Assembly: GCA_029984035.1 (NCBI GenBank)
Contig: JASBYJ010000005.1
Coordinates: 92,829-156,828 of the forward strand
DNA: 64,000 nucleotides
From: Conchiformibius sp.
GTDB lineage: Bacteria; Pseudomonadota; Gammaproteobacteria; Burkholderiales; Neisseriaceae
Direction of reading: 5' to 3'
The first letter of the stretch is position 1. Each line of letters opens with the position of its first letter. Positions 26,218 through 36,552 of the stretch are shown one piece after another. The notes beneath the pieces were generated by a model that was not told the DNA's origin, ran no database searches, and saw only the letters and a list, made by a program, of their open reading frames with translations. The position numbers and the translations under genes are program-made.

Positions 26218-27684
26218 ATGAAGACACGAACCCTTGCCCTATTGATCGCTTCTGCATTTGCCGTTACCGCCTGCGGTAAAGAAAGCACAACCGCCTCCGC
26301 TCCGCAAACCCAACAAAAAGCGGCTGCCGAAGCATCTGCCGCCGAATTGCCCGTAGTGGATGCCATCGTTACCCACGCGCCGAATGTACCTCCTCCCATC
26401 GACCGCAAACACGCGGCACGGGTTAAAGTGAAAATCGAGGTTCAGGAAAAAGTAATGCGTATGGCAGACGGCGTGGATTACAAATTCTGGACCTTCGGCG
26501 GACAAGTTCCCGGACAATTCATCCGTGTACGCGAAGGCGACATCGTAGAAGTGGAATTCGCCAACCGCTCCGATTCCACCGTTCCCCATAATATCGACTT
26601 CCACGCGGCAACCGGACCCGGCGGCGGTGCGGAAGCATCGTTTACCGCTCCCGGCCACGTCAGCACATTCAGCTTCAAAGCGCTGCAACCCGGTTTGTAT
26701 ATCTACCACTGCGCCACAGCCCCGGTGGGTATGCACATCGCCAACGGTATGTACGGCCTGATTTTGGTAGAACCGAAAGAAGGTTTGCCTAAAGTCGATA
26801 AAGAGTTTTATGTCGTACAAGGCGACTTCTACACCAAAGGCAAATACGGCGAAGCCGGCCTGCAACCGTTCGACATGGAAAAAGCCATTAAAGAACAACC
26901 CGATTACGTTGTCTTCAACGGCAGCGTAGGTGCTATCGCAGGCGATAACGCACTGAAAGCCGAAATCGGCGACAAGGTACGTCTGTATGTCGGCAACGGC
27001 GGCCCCAATTTGGTATCTTCCTTCCACGTTATCGGTGAGATTTTCGATGACGTGCGCGTAGAAGGCGGCGACTTAATCAATAAAAACATCCAAACCACAC
27101 TGGTTCCCGCCGGCGGTGCCGCCATCGTAGATTTCAAAATCGATGTACCGGGTACCTACAACTTGGTTGACCACTCCATCTTCCGTGCCTTCAACAAGGG
27201 CGCACTGGGTCAAATCCGCGTGGAAGGTAAAGAAAACAAAGAAATCTTCTCGGGTAAAATCACCGAAGGCATTTACCAAGGCGAAGGCGGCACGATTCAA
27301 ACCGCTCCCTTAACCGCATCGGAAGCCGCTCAGGCAGCCAAACCCGTTGTTGCAGCCAATAAAGAAGAACGCATCAAACTCGGCGAAGCCGTATATAAAG
27401 CCAACTGTCTGGCCTGCCACGGTGTAGAAGGCAAAGGTGTGGAAGGCGCATTCCCGCCGCTGGCCGAATCCGACTACCTGAATGCAGACCACAAACGCGG
27501 CATCCGCGCCGTTTTGAAAGGCCTGACCGGAGAAATCACCGTAAACGGCAAACAATACAACAGCGTTATGCCCGCGTTGGCACTGAATGACGAAGACACC
27601 GCAAATGTATTAACATTCGTTCTGAACAGCTTCGGTAACAAAGGCGGCGAAGTGAAACCCGCCGATGTGGCCAAAGAGCGTTAA
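26218..27684 (+). CDS. aniA: Copper nitrite reductase AniA with C-terminal cytochrome c domain
   Basis: The 488-residue lipoprotein (lipobox VTAC, C19) reduces nitrite to NO at the outer membrane. A linker precedes two cupredoxin domains with type 1 copper ligands H124, C165, H173, M178 and type 2 ligands H129, H164 and H319, plus catalytic D127 and H270. After about residue 350 comes a linker and a class I cytochrome c domain, CLACH (C397, C400, H401) with probable axial Met in SVMPAL (M451). The meningococcal AniA has no such haem domain; fused forms occur elsewhere and allow direct electron delivery. It is followed by nirV and divergent from norB. Confidence 0.96.
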   Translation: MKTRTLALLIASAFAVTACGKESTTASAPQTQQKAAAEASAAELPVVDAIVTHAPNVPPPIDRKHAARVKVKIEVQEKVMRMADGVDYKFWTFGGQVPGQFIRVREGDIVEVEFANRSDSTVPHNIDFHAATGPGGGAEASFTAPGHVSTFSFKALQPGLYIYHCATAPVGMHIANGMYGLILVEPKEGLPKVDKEFYVVQGDFYTKGKYGEAGLQPFDMEKAIKEQPDYVVFNGSVGAIAGDNALKAEIGDKVRLYVGNGGPNLVSSFHVIGEIFDDVRVEGGDLINKNIQTTLVPAGGAAIVDFKIDVPGTYNLVDHSIFRAFNKGALGQIRVEGKENKEIFSGKITEGIYQGEGGTIQTAPLTASEAAQAAKPVVAANKEERIKLGEAVYKANCLACHGVEGKGVEGAFPPLAESDYLNADHKRGIRAVLKGLTGEITVNGKQYNSVMPALALNDEDTANVLTFVLNSFGNKGGEVKPADVAKER

Positions 27685-27708
27685 AACGCTCATGCCCTAA
27701 AGCGAGCA

Positions 27709-27745
27709 ACAGGCTGCCTGAACGGCTTTCAGGCAGCCTGTTTTA
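27709..27745 (+). terminator. DUS-pair terminator between aniA and nirV
   Basis: ACAGGCTGCCTGAA, a 5-base loop and TTCAGGCAGCCTGT are followed by TTTAC. It should separate or attenuate aniA and nirV transcription. Confidence 0.75.
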
Positions 27746-27776
27746 CAAAATACTTAATATTGACAAGGAATAAGCA

Positions 27777-28523
27777 ATGAAAGCCCTGCTGTTGATACTC
27801 ACGGTTTCCCTTCCTCTCGCGCTTCAGGCAGCCGACACCGTAGCGGTTCAAGGCGGCAACTACCGTCCGCTGTATTTGAAAAAAGACACTCCGCTTATTC
27901 CCGTAAAAAGCTTCCGTATCGACAAAACCGCCGTTACCAATGCCGAATTTGCCCGTTTCACCGCCCAAAACCCGCAATGGCAGCGCGGCAAAATCTCCGA
28001 GCGCATGGCAGAAAGCAACTATCTGCAACACTGGGTTAAACAGCACAACGGCTACGCACCCCAAGCAAAAGAACTGAATTACCCGGTAACCAACGTTTCC
28101 TGGTTTGCCGCACACGCCTACTGCACCGCACAAGGCAAACGCCTGCCCACCATAGACGAATGGGAATACGCCGCCCTAGCCTCCGAAAAACAAAAAGACG
28201 GCAGCCGCGAAGACAACTACAACCGCACCATTCTTGACTGGTACGCAGACGGCGGCAGCAAAGGCCTGCGCAATGTCGGCACAGGCAAAGCCAACTACTG
28301 GGGCATACACGATATGCACGGACTGATTTGGGAATGGACGGAAGATTACAACAGCAGCCTGCTCAACGCCGCATCCGCCAACGACAGCCTGTTTTGCGGC
28401 GGCGGCACCGCCAACAGCACCGACCCCGGCAACTACGCCGCTTTCATGCGCTACGGCATCCGCACCAGCCTGAAAGCCCCGTTTGTTCTCAAAAATCTGG
28501 GCTTCCGTTGCGCCTCAAATTAG
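27777..28523 (+). CDS. nirV: NirV-like formylglycine-generating-enzyme-family protein
   Basis: The 248-residue protein has a signal peptide (about residues 1-18) and an FGE-sulfatase fold: FRIDKTAVTNAEFARFTA, YPVTNVSWFAAHAYC, RLPTIDEWEYAALAS, GIHDMHGLIWEWTEDY and NLGFRCA. The family includes formylglycine-generating enzymes; the branch encoded beside copper nitrite reductase genes is called NirV and has no proven activity. Its location just after aniA supports that name. Only one or two cysteines are conserved, so formylglycine synthesis is not implied. Confidence 0.82.
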   Translation: MKALLLILTVSLPLALQAADTVAVQGGNYRPLYLKKDTPLIPVKSFRIDKTAVTNAEFARFTAQNPQWQRGKISERMAESNYLQHWVKQHNGYAPQAKELNYPVTNVSWFAAHAYCTAQGKRLPTIDEWEYAALASEKQKDGSREDNYNRTILDWYADGGSKGLRNVGTGKANYWGIHDMHGLIWEWTEDYNSSLLNAASANDSLFCGGGTANSTDPGNYAAFMRYGIRTSLKAPFVLKNLGFRCASN

Positions 28524-28601
28524 GCATACCCGCTCCCATACGCAGCCTGACACACCCGTTTACCGCACAAAGCCTGTCGCTCAAAAGCCGAAAGCAATCT
28601 T

Positions 28602-28627
28602 TTTCAGGCAGCCAAGCTGCCTGAAAT
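28602..28627 (+). terminator. Compact DUS-pair hairpin after nirV
   Basis: TTTCAGGCAGC and GCTGCCTGAAA surround a CAA loop. The stem lacks a long T run, so strength is uncertain. Confidence 0.5.
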
Positions 28628-28792
28628 CAGCCGTATCAACACCTCTCTCAACTGCCGCTTGTCCAACCCAACCGGAAACCCCCATCAAACGATTCGTCAC
28701 CAACCAAATTTTTCAGGCAGCCCGCAAGCATCTGACCCAACGTATCTCAACGCCAATACACATTCACCCGATTTCAGGCAGCCTGAAAAAAC

Positions 28793-28830
28793 AAACGGAA
28801 CCAACCGTCAGATTGATTCCGTTTTTTGAT
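28793..28830 (+). terminator. Second hairpin in the nirV-recX gap
   Basis: AACGGAA and TTCCGTT flank a loop of about 18 bases and are followed by TTTTTGATT. Confidence 0.5.
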
Positions 28831-29055
28831 TATTTTTACCGCCCGACTTGCCGCCGCCCAGAAGGCAGACGATTGTCTAGCCCGATTTCTTTCAGGCTGC
28901 CTAAACTCATCAGTCTTCCTACCGAACCTTCACCGGAATCGCCCCTTCAGGCAGCCTGAAACGCCACACTGAAGAAGCCCTTAATTTGCATTACAATACG
29001 CACCCGATACAACACTTTCACATACCGCCCGACACCCTATCAGGCAGCCTGAAAC

Positions 29056-29520
29056 ATGACCCAACCCGAAAAATCCCTACGCGCCCGCGCCATGGCGATT
29101 GTCGCCCGCCGCGAAACCAGCCGCCTGCAACTCAAGCGCAAACTCGCCCCCTATGCCGAAAGCGAAGACGAACTGGAAAACGTATTAGACGAATTTGCAG
29201 CGAAAAACTGGCAATCAGACGAACGCTACACCGAAGCTTTTATCCACAGCCGCTACGGCAAATACGGCAGCCTGCGTCTCAAACACGCCCTGCAGGCAAA
29301 CGGTATAGCCGCCGAAGTGATTACCGACAAACTACCCGACACCGAAAGCGAATTGGCCAACGCCGTCGCCGTATTGCACAAAAAATTCGGCGAACCCGCA
29401 CAAAACATCAAAGACAAACAAAAACAAATCCGCTTCCTGCTCTATCGCGGCTTCACCATGGAAACCGCTTGCAAAGCACTCAAAACCGATTGGTACGAAT
29501 TGGAAAATCACGACAACTGA
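29056..29520 (+). CDS. recX: Recombination regulator RecX
   Basis: The 154-residue protein has the three repeated three-helix modules of RecX: RAMAIVARRETSRLQLKRKL at the start, then DERYTEAFIHSRYGKYGSLR and a C-terminal QIRFLLYRGFTMETACKAL. RecX modulates RecA filaments, and in gonococcus it supports recombination and transformation. recA is not in the window. The ATG follows a DUS by 4 bases, with no clear Shine-Dalgarno sequence. Confidence 0.9.
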   Translation: MTQPEKSLRARAMAIVARRETSRLQLKRKLAPYAESEDELENVLDEFAAKNWQSDERYTEAFIHSRYGKYGSLRLKHALQANGIAAEVITDKLPDTESELANAVAVLHKKFGEPAQNIKDKQKQIRFLLYRGFTMETACKALKTDWYELENHDN

Positions 29521-29699
29521 CACATTATTACCCTCAATCCGATACCAACACGCCGCAATACCCTCTTCGCCCCGCCCGCAACATAATCCCATCCATCCGC
29601 CTCCAAGCCGCCTGAAAACGCAGTGCGCATCCGAAGAACCGGATAAGCGATACGGAAATACGCTTCTGACAGAATTGGGACAATACAATCCCGCCGCAG

Positions 29700-29928
29700 A
29701 GTTTGGTGCACACCGGCAGAGAAATACACTCCGATAGAACAGCGAAACTTTAACAAAAATGTCAATGTTCGGTTTCCGAACAGCCAACTGAAAGACGGCA
29801 AAGCCCCCGTGTGGCTGGTAAAAGCCAAAATCAATGAGTTTATCGAACGTTACCGCTATTTGGAAGGTTTTTTGTTTGAGTGTGAAATCAACGCAATGAA
29901 CAAGGAATGGGAAGAAATCTATGTCTAG
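29700..29928 (+). pseudogene. 3' fragment of an unrecognised gene
   Basis: A frame readable from about 29737 gives EQRNFNKNVNVRFPNSQLKD, then KAKINEFIERYRYLEGFLFE, ending EEIYV and TAG at 29926-29928. Upstream the same frame decays, while a neighbouring frame carries ELGQYNPAAEFGAHRQ up to a stop, which suggests a frameshifted older gene. I do not recognise it. The stop overlaps the next ATG, as in compact phage or plasmid modules. Confidence 0.4.
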
Positions 29929-30280
29929 AATGAATGCGCGGTTTAACCTGTTACCCCCTTACCTGTTCGGGATGAACCTTCAAGGGGATAGCCATGTGGT
30001 GATGCACAACCGTTTTCCGCGGTTTGTCGCCCAAATCGAATACACCGCGCCACTGCCTGAAGCTGGAAGCCCATCCATCAGGCAAAACGGAAAAAATTTT
30101 GAGTACAAAAACCCTTTATACGGGATTTGTTTCAGAGAAATCAAATTGATTGACGTGTACCGCGAAGACCACCGCCCCGACCCGCTCAAATTGCTTGAAG
30201 CGGCGGATGCGTGCGCCGAACTTATCCGCAACAGGCGGGCGCAAGGTGTGTTGTCGGATGCTTTATTTCATCAAGGATAA
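29921..30280 (+). CDS. Unrecognised 119-residue protein, phage-like context
   Basis: The protein runs from MSRMNARFNLLPPYLFGMNL to ALFHQG without a membrane segment or motif I can name; VDVYREDHRPDPLKLLEAAD-like text near residue 85 forms an amphipathic helix. It overlaps the upstream fragment and stops 4 bases before the next ATG, with GGGAAG ahead of its start. Small proteins of about this length occur next to replication genes in neisserial filamentous prophages, but I cannot confirm membership. Position and coupling support a real gene. Confidence 0.5.
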   Translation: MSRMNARFNLLPPYLFGMNLQGDSHVVMHNRFPRFVAQIEYTAPLPEAGSPSIRQNGKNFEYKNPLYGICFREIKLIDVYREDHRPDPLKLLEAADACAELIRNRRAQGVLSDALFHQG

Positions 30281-30284
30281 AAAT

Positions 30285-30482
30285 ATGGGAAAAACGGATA
30301 CCAAAACACGTACTGCCGCGCAACGTCAGGCGGATAAGCGTTACAATGATTCAAATTATAAAAAAATCATATTTTTTCGTAAGGATAAACACCTTCTGGA
30401 GTATGAAACTGCGCAAAAAATGGACAATTTCAGCGAATGGGTGAGAGAAAAATTAAGGGAAGAGGCATCTAAAAACGGATAA
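30285..30482 (+). CDS. Small basic protein, paralogue of the broken gene at 158-348
   Basis: The 65-residue protein begins MGKTDTKTRTAAQRQADKRY and ends MDNFSEWVREKLREEASKNG; AAGGA lies about 8 bases before the ATG. The ending resembles the second helix of ribbon-helix-helix-like proteins of plasmids and phages, which would suit a small DNA-binding role, but this is a guess from pattern. The relation to 158-348 is visible by eye (ADKR, KKxIxF, xDNFxxWxxxKxRxE). Confidence 0.5.
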   Translation: MGKTDTKTRTAAQRQADKRYNDSNYKKIIFFRKDKHLLEYETAQKMDNFSEWVREKLREEASKNG

Positions 30483-30830
30483 AAATAAAAAATCGAAAAA
30501 AGTTTAAAAAATTCAAAAAACACTTGGAACAAACTCCCCACTCAATTTCCCGCAAACATTCCAAGACATCATTCATATCTGAACGGTATAGCGGCAGCAT
30601 CTTTTCATGCCGCTTCCCCTATGCCGTTCTCGGCAATACAAACAGACAATATGAAAAAAAGCGGAATATTTCCGCTTTTTACTGCCGCTCTCTCACAGCA
30701 TCCGAACCGATTTGAAATCAGTACAACCAACCTACGGGCAAGCGCATTCGGCTGCCTGAACACTCTGCCGTACACATCACGCAAGGCTGCCTGAAAGCAT
30801 TTCCTTATCGCTATTAAAGAGCCAAATGAT
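30483..30830. other. Intergenic region beyond the small module
   Basis: It contains a hairpin terminator at 30655-30680 and single DUS words near 30755 and 30786. No gene is supported. Confidence 0.5.
30655..30680. terminator. Hairpin terminator
   Basis: AAAAAGCGGAA and TTCCGCTTTTT are adjacent arms around a TAT loop, symmetrical enough to work in both directions. Confidence 0.65.
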
Positions 30831-30963
30831 TTCAGACAGTTAAAAATGATGATATCCATGAAAAAAGCCCCTTAAACATGATTAAAATTTAGGGGCTTTT
30901 ATATTTTGGGTTTTTGCTTATATATCAGCCCCTAAGTGGAGCTTACAATATACAAGGCAGCCT
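30831..30963 (-). repeat. Dispersed promoter-terminator repeat, copy A
   Basis: Read on the minus strand: a degenerate DUS, TTGTAA (30943-30948), an 18-base spacer, TATATA (30919-30924), about 20 bases, then a hairpin AAAAGCCCC to GGGGCTTTT (30861-30900) with T run. The outer end is TTCAGACAG. Nearly the same text recurs, inverted, at 37456-37590, and in diverged form at 33006-33118 and 43465-43583. It could be a mobile element without a protein, or a gene for a small RNA of about 50 bases. Confidence 0.7.
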
Positions 30964-31053
30964 AATGACGATATACCGCACAATTCAAGCCACCCGAACA
31001 CCGACACAGGAAACCATTCGTTCCCAAGTCATACACTTCCAACCATCCGGCAA

Positions 31054-32844
31054 TCAAATCGGACCTGTTGCCGCCAATAGCCAGTCTCTTGCCGCACCTT
31101 CCACATAAGGCAGCAACGCATCGCGGACACGCGCGTGATAGCCGTTCAGCCACGCCGTTTCGCCATCGTTTAATAAATCCCGATTCACCAAGCGCGTATC
31201 TATCGGGCATAAAGTAACGGTTTCGAAATACAGATATTCTCCGAATTCGCCGTTTTCCTTCGGCTCTGCTTTCCGACATAACACCAAATTTTCAATGCGT
31301 ATTCCCCACTTGCCGCTGCGGTACAACCCCGGCTCGTTGGAAGTGAGCATACCTTCTTTTAAAGCATGGTTCGGCGTAGGTATGCTGTAATAAGAAATCA
31401 CCTGCGGGCCTTCGTGCACATTCATGAAATAGCCCACGCCGTGTCCCGTACCGTGTCCGTAATCGCACTGTTCCTGCCACAGCGGCGCACGGCAGACGGC
31501 ATCCAGCATCGGCGCGGGCAGATTTTCGGGAAAAACCGCTTGCGCCAAGGCAATATGCGCTTTTAAAACCAGAGTGAAATCACGCTTTTGTTCGGCAGTA
31601 GGCGTGCCTACCGCCACAACGCGGGTAATGTCGGTTGTACCGCTGTGATATTGTGCGCCCGAATCAATCAGCAGCAAACCCTGCCCTTTGATTTCGCTAC
31701 AGGTTTCCGGCTCGGCGCGGTAATGCGGCAAAGCGCCGTTGCGGTTGAAGCCCGCAATCGTTTCAAAACTGGGCGAAACATAGGCTTCCCGTTGGCTTCG
31801 GTGTGCAATAAGCATTTCGCCGATATCGCATTCCGTCATCGCCACGCCTCTCGCCAATTTGTCTTCCCACTCGGCAAAAAATCCGCACAAAGCAATGCCG
31901 TCTTGCAACATAGCCTGCCTGATATTGTTCATTTCCCTGTCGTTTTTTTGCGATTTCAGCAAAGCGGAAGGATTGATGCGCTCTATCAGGCGCACCTGTT
32001 CGGGCAGCTTCGATAAAGTGGCAACGGCGGTTTTGTCGGCATCCAACATCAGGCTGCCTGAAAGCTCGGCCAAAGCGGAACCCACGTCCTCGTAACGGCA
32101 TAAACGGATACCCGCTTCATGCAGCCGTGCCAATTCCGCTTCACCGAATTTTTCCGAATCCGCAAACAACACGGCATGTTCGCGGCCGATAAGCAGATAA
32201 GCGAGAAACACAGGATTGTACGGCACATCGCTGCCGCGCAGATTGCACAACCAGCCGATATCGTCCAAAGAAGAAATCAGGTGGAAATCCGCCCCCTCTC
32301 GCGCCATTTCCTGCCGTATTTGCGCCAGCTTGTCGGCGGCATCGGCACCCACACAAGCCGCCTGATGCAGATAAACGGGCTGCTTCGGCAAAGGAGGACG
32401 GTCCGCCCAAATATCGGCCGCAATATCTTTATCGCAACACAAACGGATACCTTTATCGGCAAAGGCTGCCTGAAAACGGCGGCGTACCGACAGCGACAGC
32501 ATATCGGGCGCAATGCCCGCGCACGCCTGCACGGGCAGCATATCGGCTAAAGCATCGATATAGTGACGGCTGGGGATTTGTTTGCACAATTCGATACCGC
32601 TGCCCGAAAGCTGAAGCGCGGCTTGCTCCCAATAACGGCTGTCGGTCCACAATTGCGCCTGTGTTTCGGTCAGCACCAAGGTGCCTGCCGAGCCGTCAAA
32701 ACCGGAAAACACCCTGCGCGCCTGCCAATGCTCGGGCAGATATTCCGACAAATGCGGGTCGGCGGTAGGAATAATCCATGCCGACAAACCGTGCCGCTCC
32801 ATTTCTCGGCGCAAACGCAACAATAAAGACGGAATGCTGTTCAT
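31054..32844 (-). CDS. Aminopeptidase P family metallopeptidase (M24)
   Basis: The 596-residue protein is a three-domain Xaa-Pro aminopeptidase of the larger, eukaryote-like type. It begins RLRREMERHGLSAWIIPTAD with two creatinase-like N domains (LWTDSRYWEQAA), then the pita-bread domain. Metal ligands are visible in LLIDSGAQYHSGTTDITR (two Asp), GHGTGHGVGYFMNVHEGP (His), TSNEPGLY (Glu) and IRIENLV (Glu). It removes N-terminal residues before proline in the cytoplasm. It stands alone, flanked by two copies of the dispersed repeat. Confidence 0.92.
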   Translation of the reverse strand: MNSIPSLLLRLRREMERHGLSAWIIPTADPHLSEYLPEHWQARRVFSGFDGSAGTLVLTETQAQLWTDSRYWEQAALQLSGSGIELCKQIPSRHYIDALADMLPVQACAGIAPDMLSLSVRRRFQAAFADKGIRLCCDKDIAADIWADRPPLPKQPVYLHQAACVGADAADKLAQIRQEMAREGADFHLISSLDDIGWLCNLRGSDVPYNPVFLAYLLIGREHAVLFADSEKFGEAELARLHEAGIRLCRYEDVGSALAELSGSLMLDADKTAVATLSKLPEQVRLIERINPSALLKSQKNDREMNNIRQAMLQDGIALCGFFAEWEDKLARGVAMTECDIGEMLIAHRSQREAYVSPSFETIAGFNRNGALPHYRAEPETCSEIKGQGLLLIDSGAQYHSGTTDITRVVAVGTPTAEQKRDFTLVLKAHIALAQAVFPENLPAPMLDAVCRAPLWQEQCDYGHGTGHGVGYFMNVHEGPQVISYYSIPTPNHALKEGMLTSNEPGLYRSGKWGIRIENLVLCRKAEPKENGEFGEYLYFETVTLCPIDTRLVNRDLLNDGETAWLNGYHARVRDALLPYVEGAARDWLLAATGPI

Positions 32845-33005
32845 GCTCTTACCTCGCTAAAGGGCCGCCCGAACCTTTTCAGGCAGCCTGATTCAAAAAT
32901 TTTGATGTGTTGGGAAGTATTGTATAGAAATATTCGGGCAAAGAAGGCAAAAAATATGATGCAAGATGCTATCCGACAGCCGCCTTCAATATCAATAACA
33001 ACCGT

Positions 33006-33118
33006 CAGGCTGCCTTGTATATTGCAAGCTCCGGTTAGAGCGGCAACAAGCAAAACATAACGCTTCTAGACGTTAATCATGCTTAAAAGGCTTTTCTGAA
33101 ATCTTTTCAGACAGCCTG
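33006..33118 (+). repeat. Dispersed promoter-terminator repeat, copy B (diverged)
   Basis: It starts with GGCTGCCTTGTATATTGCAA, as in copy C, keeps the CGTTAATCATGCTTAAAAGG hairpin side and ends in a degenerate DUS. The middle, with the TATATA element, is replaced by unrelated text, so this copy has probably lost its -10. Confidence 0.6.
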
Positions 33119-33222
33119 TTCCCAAGTTTCCATTCCGGCGGTCGGACACAAAAATTCAGGCAACCTAAACTATCGCACAATATCGCGATACAAGCGAAAA
33201 ATCCCGTCCTGAATAACGGCAA

Positions 33223-33257
33223 TCAGGCTGCCTGAATACTTTTCAGGCAGCCTGAAA
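33223..33257 (-). terminator. DUS-pair terminator of rsuA
   Basis: Two facing DUS palindromes separated by about 5 bases lie 38 bases past the rsuA stop. Confidence 0.55.
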
Positions 33258-33295
33258 TCCGACAAATTATGAAAACCAAAATGTCAAACCGCATT

Positions 33296-33985
33296 TTATT
33301 GTTCGGGATAAACAAACCGCCATTCGCCGCTTTGCAAATCCTGCGTATCCCAATCACCGAAACGTTCTCGGTGCAAACCTTCCACACGGTTGCCCGCTGC
33401 GGCGACCATGCGCTTGACCTGATGATATTTTCCTTCGCAAATAGTAAGCAGCAAAGTTCGGCTGCCGACAAGTTCCGCCGATACGGCGGCAACGGTTTCC
33501 CCTTCATCATGCAGCAATACGCCGTTTTCCAAAGTGCGGCACAAAGTTTCATCCGCGTCATGCTTCAAACGAACGCGATACCGTTTTTCCACTTTATGCT
33601 TGGGCGAAGTCATGCGGTGGTTAAACCGCCCATCGTTGGTCAGCAGCAAAACACCCGTTGTATCCGCGTCCAACCTGCCGACCGCCTGAATATCGGTCGC
33701 CCGCAAGTGGTCGGGCAGCAGCGAAAAAACCGAAGGATAATCACGCGGCTTATGCGAAGTTTCATAGTTTTCAGGCTTATTGAGCAGAATATAGTAATAC
33801 GGCAGAGGAATAACCACCGCTTCCTCTCCATCTATATGCAGACTCCGCACCTGTTCGGGAACGATATCGGTTTTTCCGTCATGCAACACCGTACCGTTTA
33901 CGGAAATTAAACCGTTCTTAATCAAAGCAGTACATTCTTTCCTGCTGCCGATACCCTGAGCTTGGAGATATTTCAACAAATCCAT
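33296..33985 (-). CDS. rsuA: 16S rRNA pseudouridine(516) synthase RsuA
   Basis: The 229-residue protein has an N-terminal S4 domain (MDLLKYLQAQGIGSRKECTA, LISVNGTVL) and a pseudouridine synthase domain with the catalytic motif AVGRLDADTTGVLLLTNDG and the late CEGKYHQVKRMVAAAGNRV. RsuA modifies U516 of 16S rRNA. Length fits RsuA better than RluB or RluE, although RluE-type activity cannot be excluded. It is a single-gene unit. Confidence 0.9.
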   Translation of the reverse strand: MDLLKYLQAQGIGSRKECTALIKNGLISVNGTVLHDGKTDIVPEQVRSLHIDGEEAVVIPLPYYYILLNKPENYETSHKPRDYPSVFSLLPDHLRATDIQAVGRLDADTTGVLLLTNDGRFNHRMTSPKHKVEKRYRVRLKHDADETLCRTLENGVLLHDEGETVAAVSAELVGSRTLLLTICEGKYHQVKRMVAAAGNRVEGLHRERFGDWDTQDLQSGEWRFVYPEQ

Positions 33986-34129
33986 CTGTGAATGCCGTTA
34001 TGGAATACGAAAAAATATGATTGTATAGTTAATGCAACGGGCCGGTAAATCACCATCATAAGGAGCCGGCTGATGTTTTGCATACAATGCCGCCATGCAA
34101 CCGATACCAAATACATAACAGCCCATACA

Positions 34130-34161
34130 AAAGGCTGCCTGAAAATTTTCAGGCAGCCTTT
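34130..34161 (-). terminator. DUS-pair terminator of groEL
   Basis: AAAGGCTGCCTGAAAA and its exact reverse complement are adjacent, followed in the minus direction by TTTTG; 26 bases past the groEL stop. Confidence 0.8.
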
Positions 34162-34186
34162 GATTAAGCAGCTTAAGCAGTGAAGG

Positions 34187-35827
<1,641 letters not shown>

Positions 35828-35875
35828 ATTCAATATGCTCCAAGAGTTTGTCTTTTAAATGAAAATCTAAAATTT

Positions 35876-35974
35876 CCGTCATACCCGCGCAGGCGGGTAT
35901 CCATGCGTTTGCATCAGTAAAGTTGCGGTATCGTTTATCTGACTGTGGATTCCCGCATTCGCGGGAATGACGGG
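35876..35974. repeat. Pair of dRS3-type repeats between groES and groEL
   Basis: ATTCCCGCATTCGCGGGAAT (35949-35968) fits the neisserial dRS3 consensus ATTCCC-N8-GGGAAT exactly. At 35883-35902 a related TACCCGCGCAGGCGGGTA lies in opposite orientation, and both are bordered by CCGTCAT/ATGACGG. The arrangement matches neisserial intergenic mosaic elements, in which dRS3 flanks a short unique core. Confidence 0.75.
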
Positions 35975-35996
35975 TTTGTTTCAGGCTGCCTGAAAC

Positions 35997-36284
35997 TTAT
36001 TCCACGATGCCGAAGATGTCTTCTTCGCGCATCACCAGCAGTTCTTCGCCGTCCACTTTGACGGTTTGACCACTGTATTTGCCGAACAGGATTTTGTCGC
36101 CGACTTTAACGTCCAAAGTGCGGCGCGAGCCGTCTTTATTCACTTTGCCCGCGCCCACGGCGATGATTTCGCCCATGTCGGGTTTCTCGGCGGCGGAGCC
36201 GGGCAGAATGATGCCGGAGGCGGTTTTTTCTTCGGCTTCAAGGCGTTTCACAACCACGCGGTCGTGCAGGGGACGGATTGTCAT
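35997..36284 (-). CDS. groES: Co-chaperonin GroES (10 kDa)
   Basis: The 95-residue protein, MTIRPLHDRVVVKRLEAEEK, caps the GroEL ring. The mobile loop (EEKTASGIILPGSAAEKPDM) and DKILFGKYSGQTVKVDGEEL are conserved. TAGGAGAAAACAC precedes the ATG. I see no CIRCE element, so heat control is probably by sigma32. Confidence 0.97.
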   Translation of the reverse strand: MTIRPLHDRVVVKRLEAEEKTASGIILPGSAAEKPDMGEIIAVGAGKVNKDGSRRTLDVKVGDKILFGKYSGQTVKVDGEELLVMREEDIFGIVE

Positions 36285-36552
36285 GTGTGTTTTCTCCTAA
36301 AAAAGAAACGTAAAGAAATAGGACGGCAGCAGAATGCTGCAACGGCAAGTCAGATAAAGCCTGACATGCCGAATTTCAAGCCCTGAAACGGATTTTTTCG
36401 ATAAAAAATATCAAGCCTTTTATTTTTCAAAGAAATTTAAACAATATAAAGCTTTTAACCTGCCTATCCGGTATGTAAAAAAAGTCCGCCTGATTTTGTT
36501 TTATGCTAAAAAGCCGTCTGAAAAGAACAATACCTTCAACAAAGGATATATC

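Larger units (their letters stand above)
28524..29055. other. DUS-dense intergenic region before recX
   Basis: This 532-base stretch carries at least six DUS or degenerate DUS words (near 28603, 28617, 28711, 28771, 28890, 28945, 29041), several as palindromes. There is no supported gene. A DUS overlaps the recX leader up to 4 bases before the ATG. Confidence 0.65.
32845..33295. other. Intergenic region with repeat copy B
   Basis: The stretch contains a DUS near 32878, repeat copy B (33006-33118), degenerate DUS words at 33110 and 33157 and the rsuA terminator. No gene is supported. Confidence 0.6.

Noticed and set aside
28600..29055. Regularly recurring words that could be taken for a CRISPR array
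   Set aside because: The repeats are 12-15-base DUS copies in both orientations with irregular spacing, and they recur throughout the window; no cas gene is present.
29700..29928. Interpretation as the end of a filamentous-phage replication protein
   Set aside because: The context suggested it, but I could not see the Rep motifs in the readable part, so it is listed as unrecognised.
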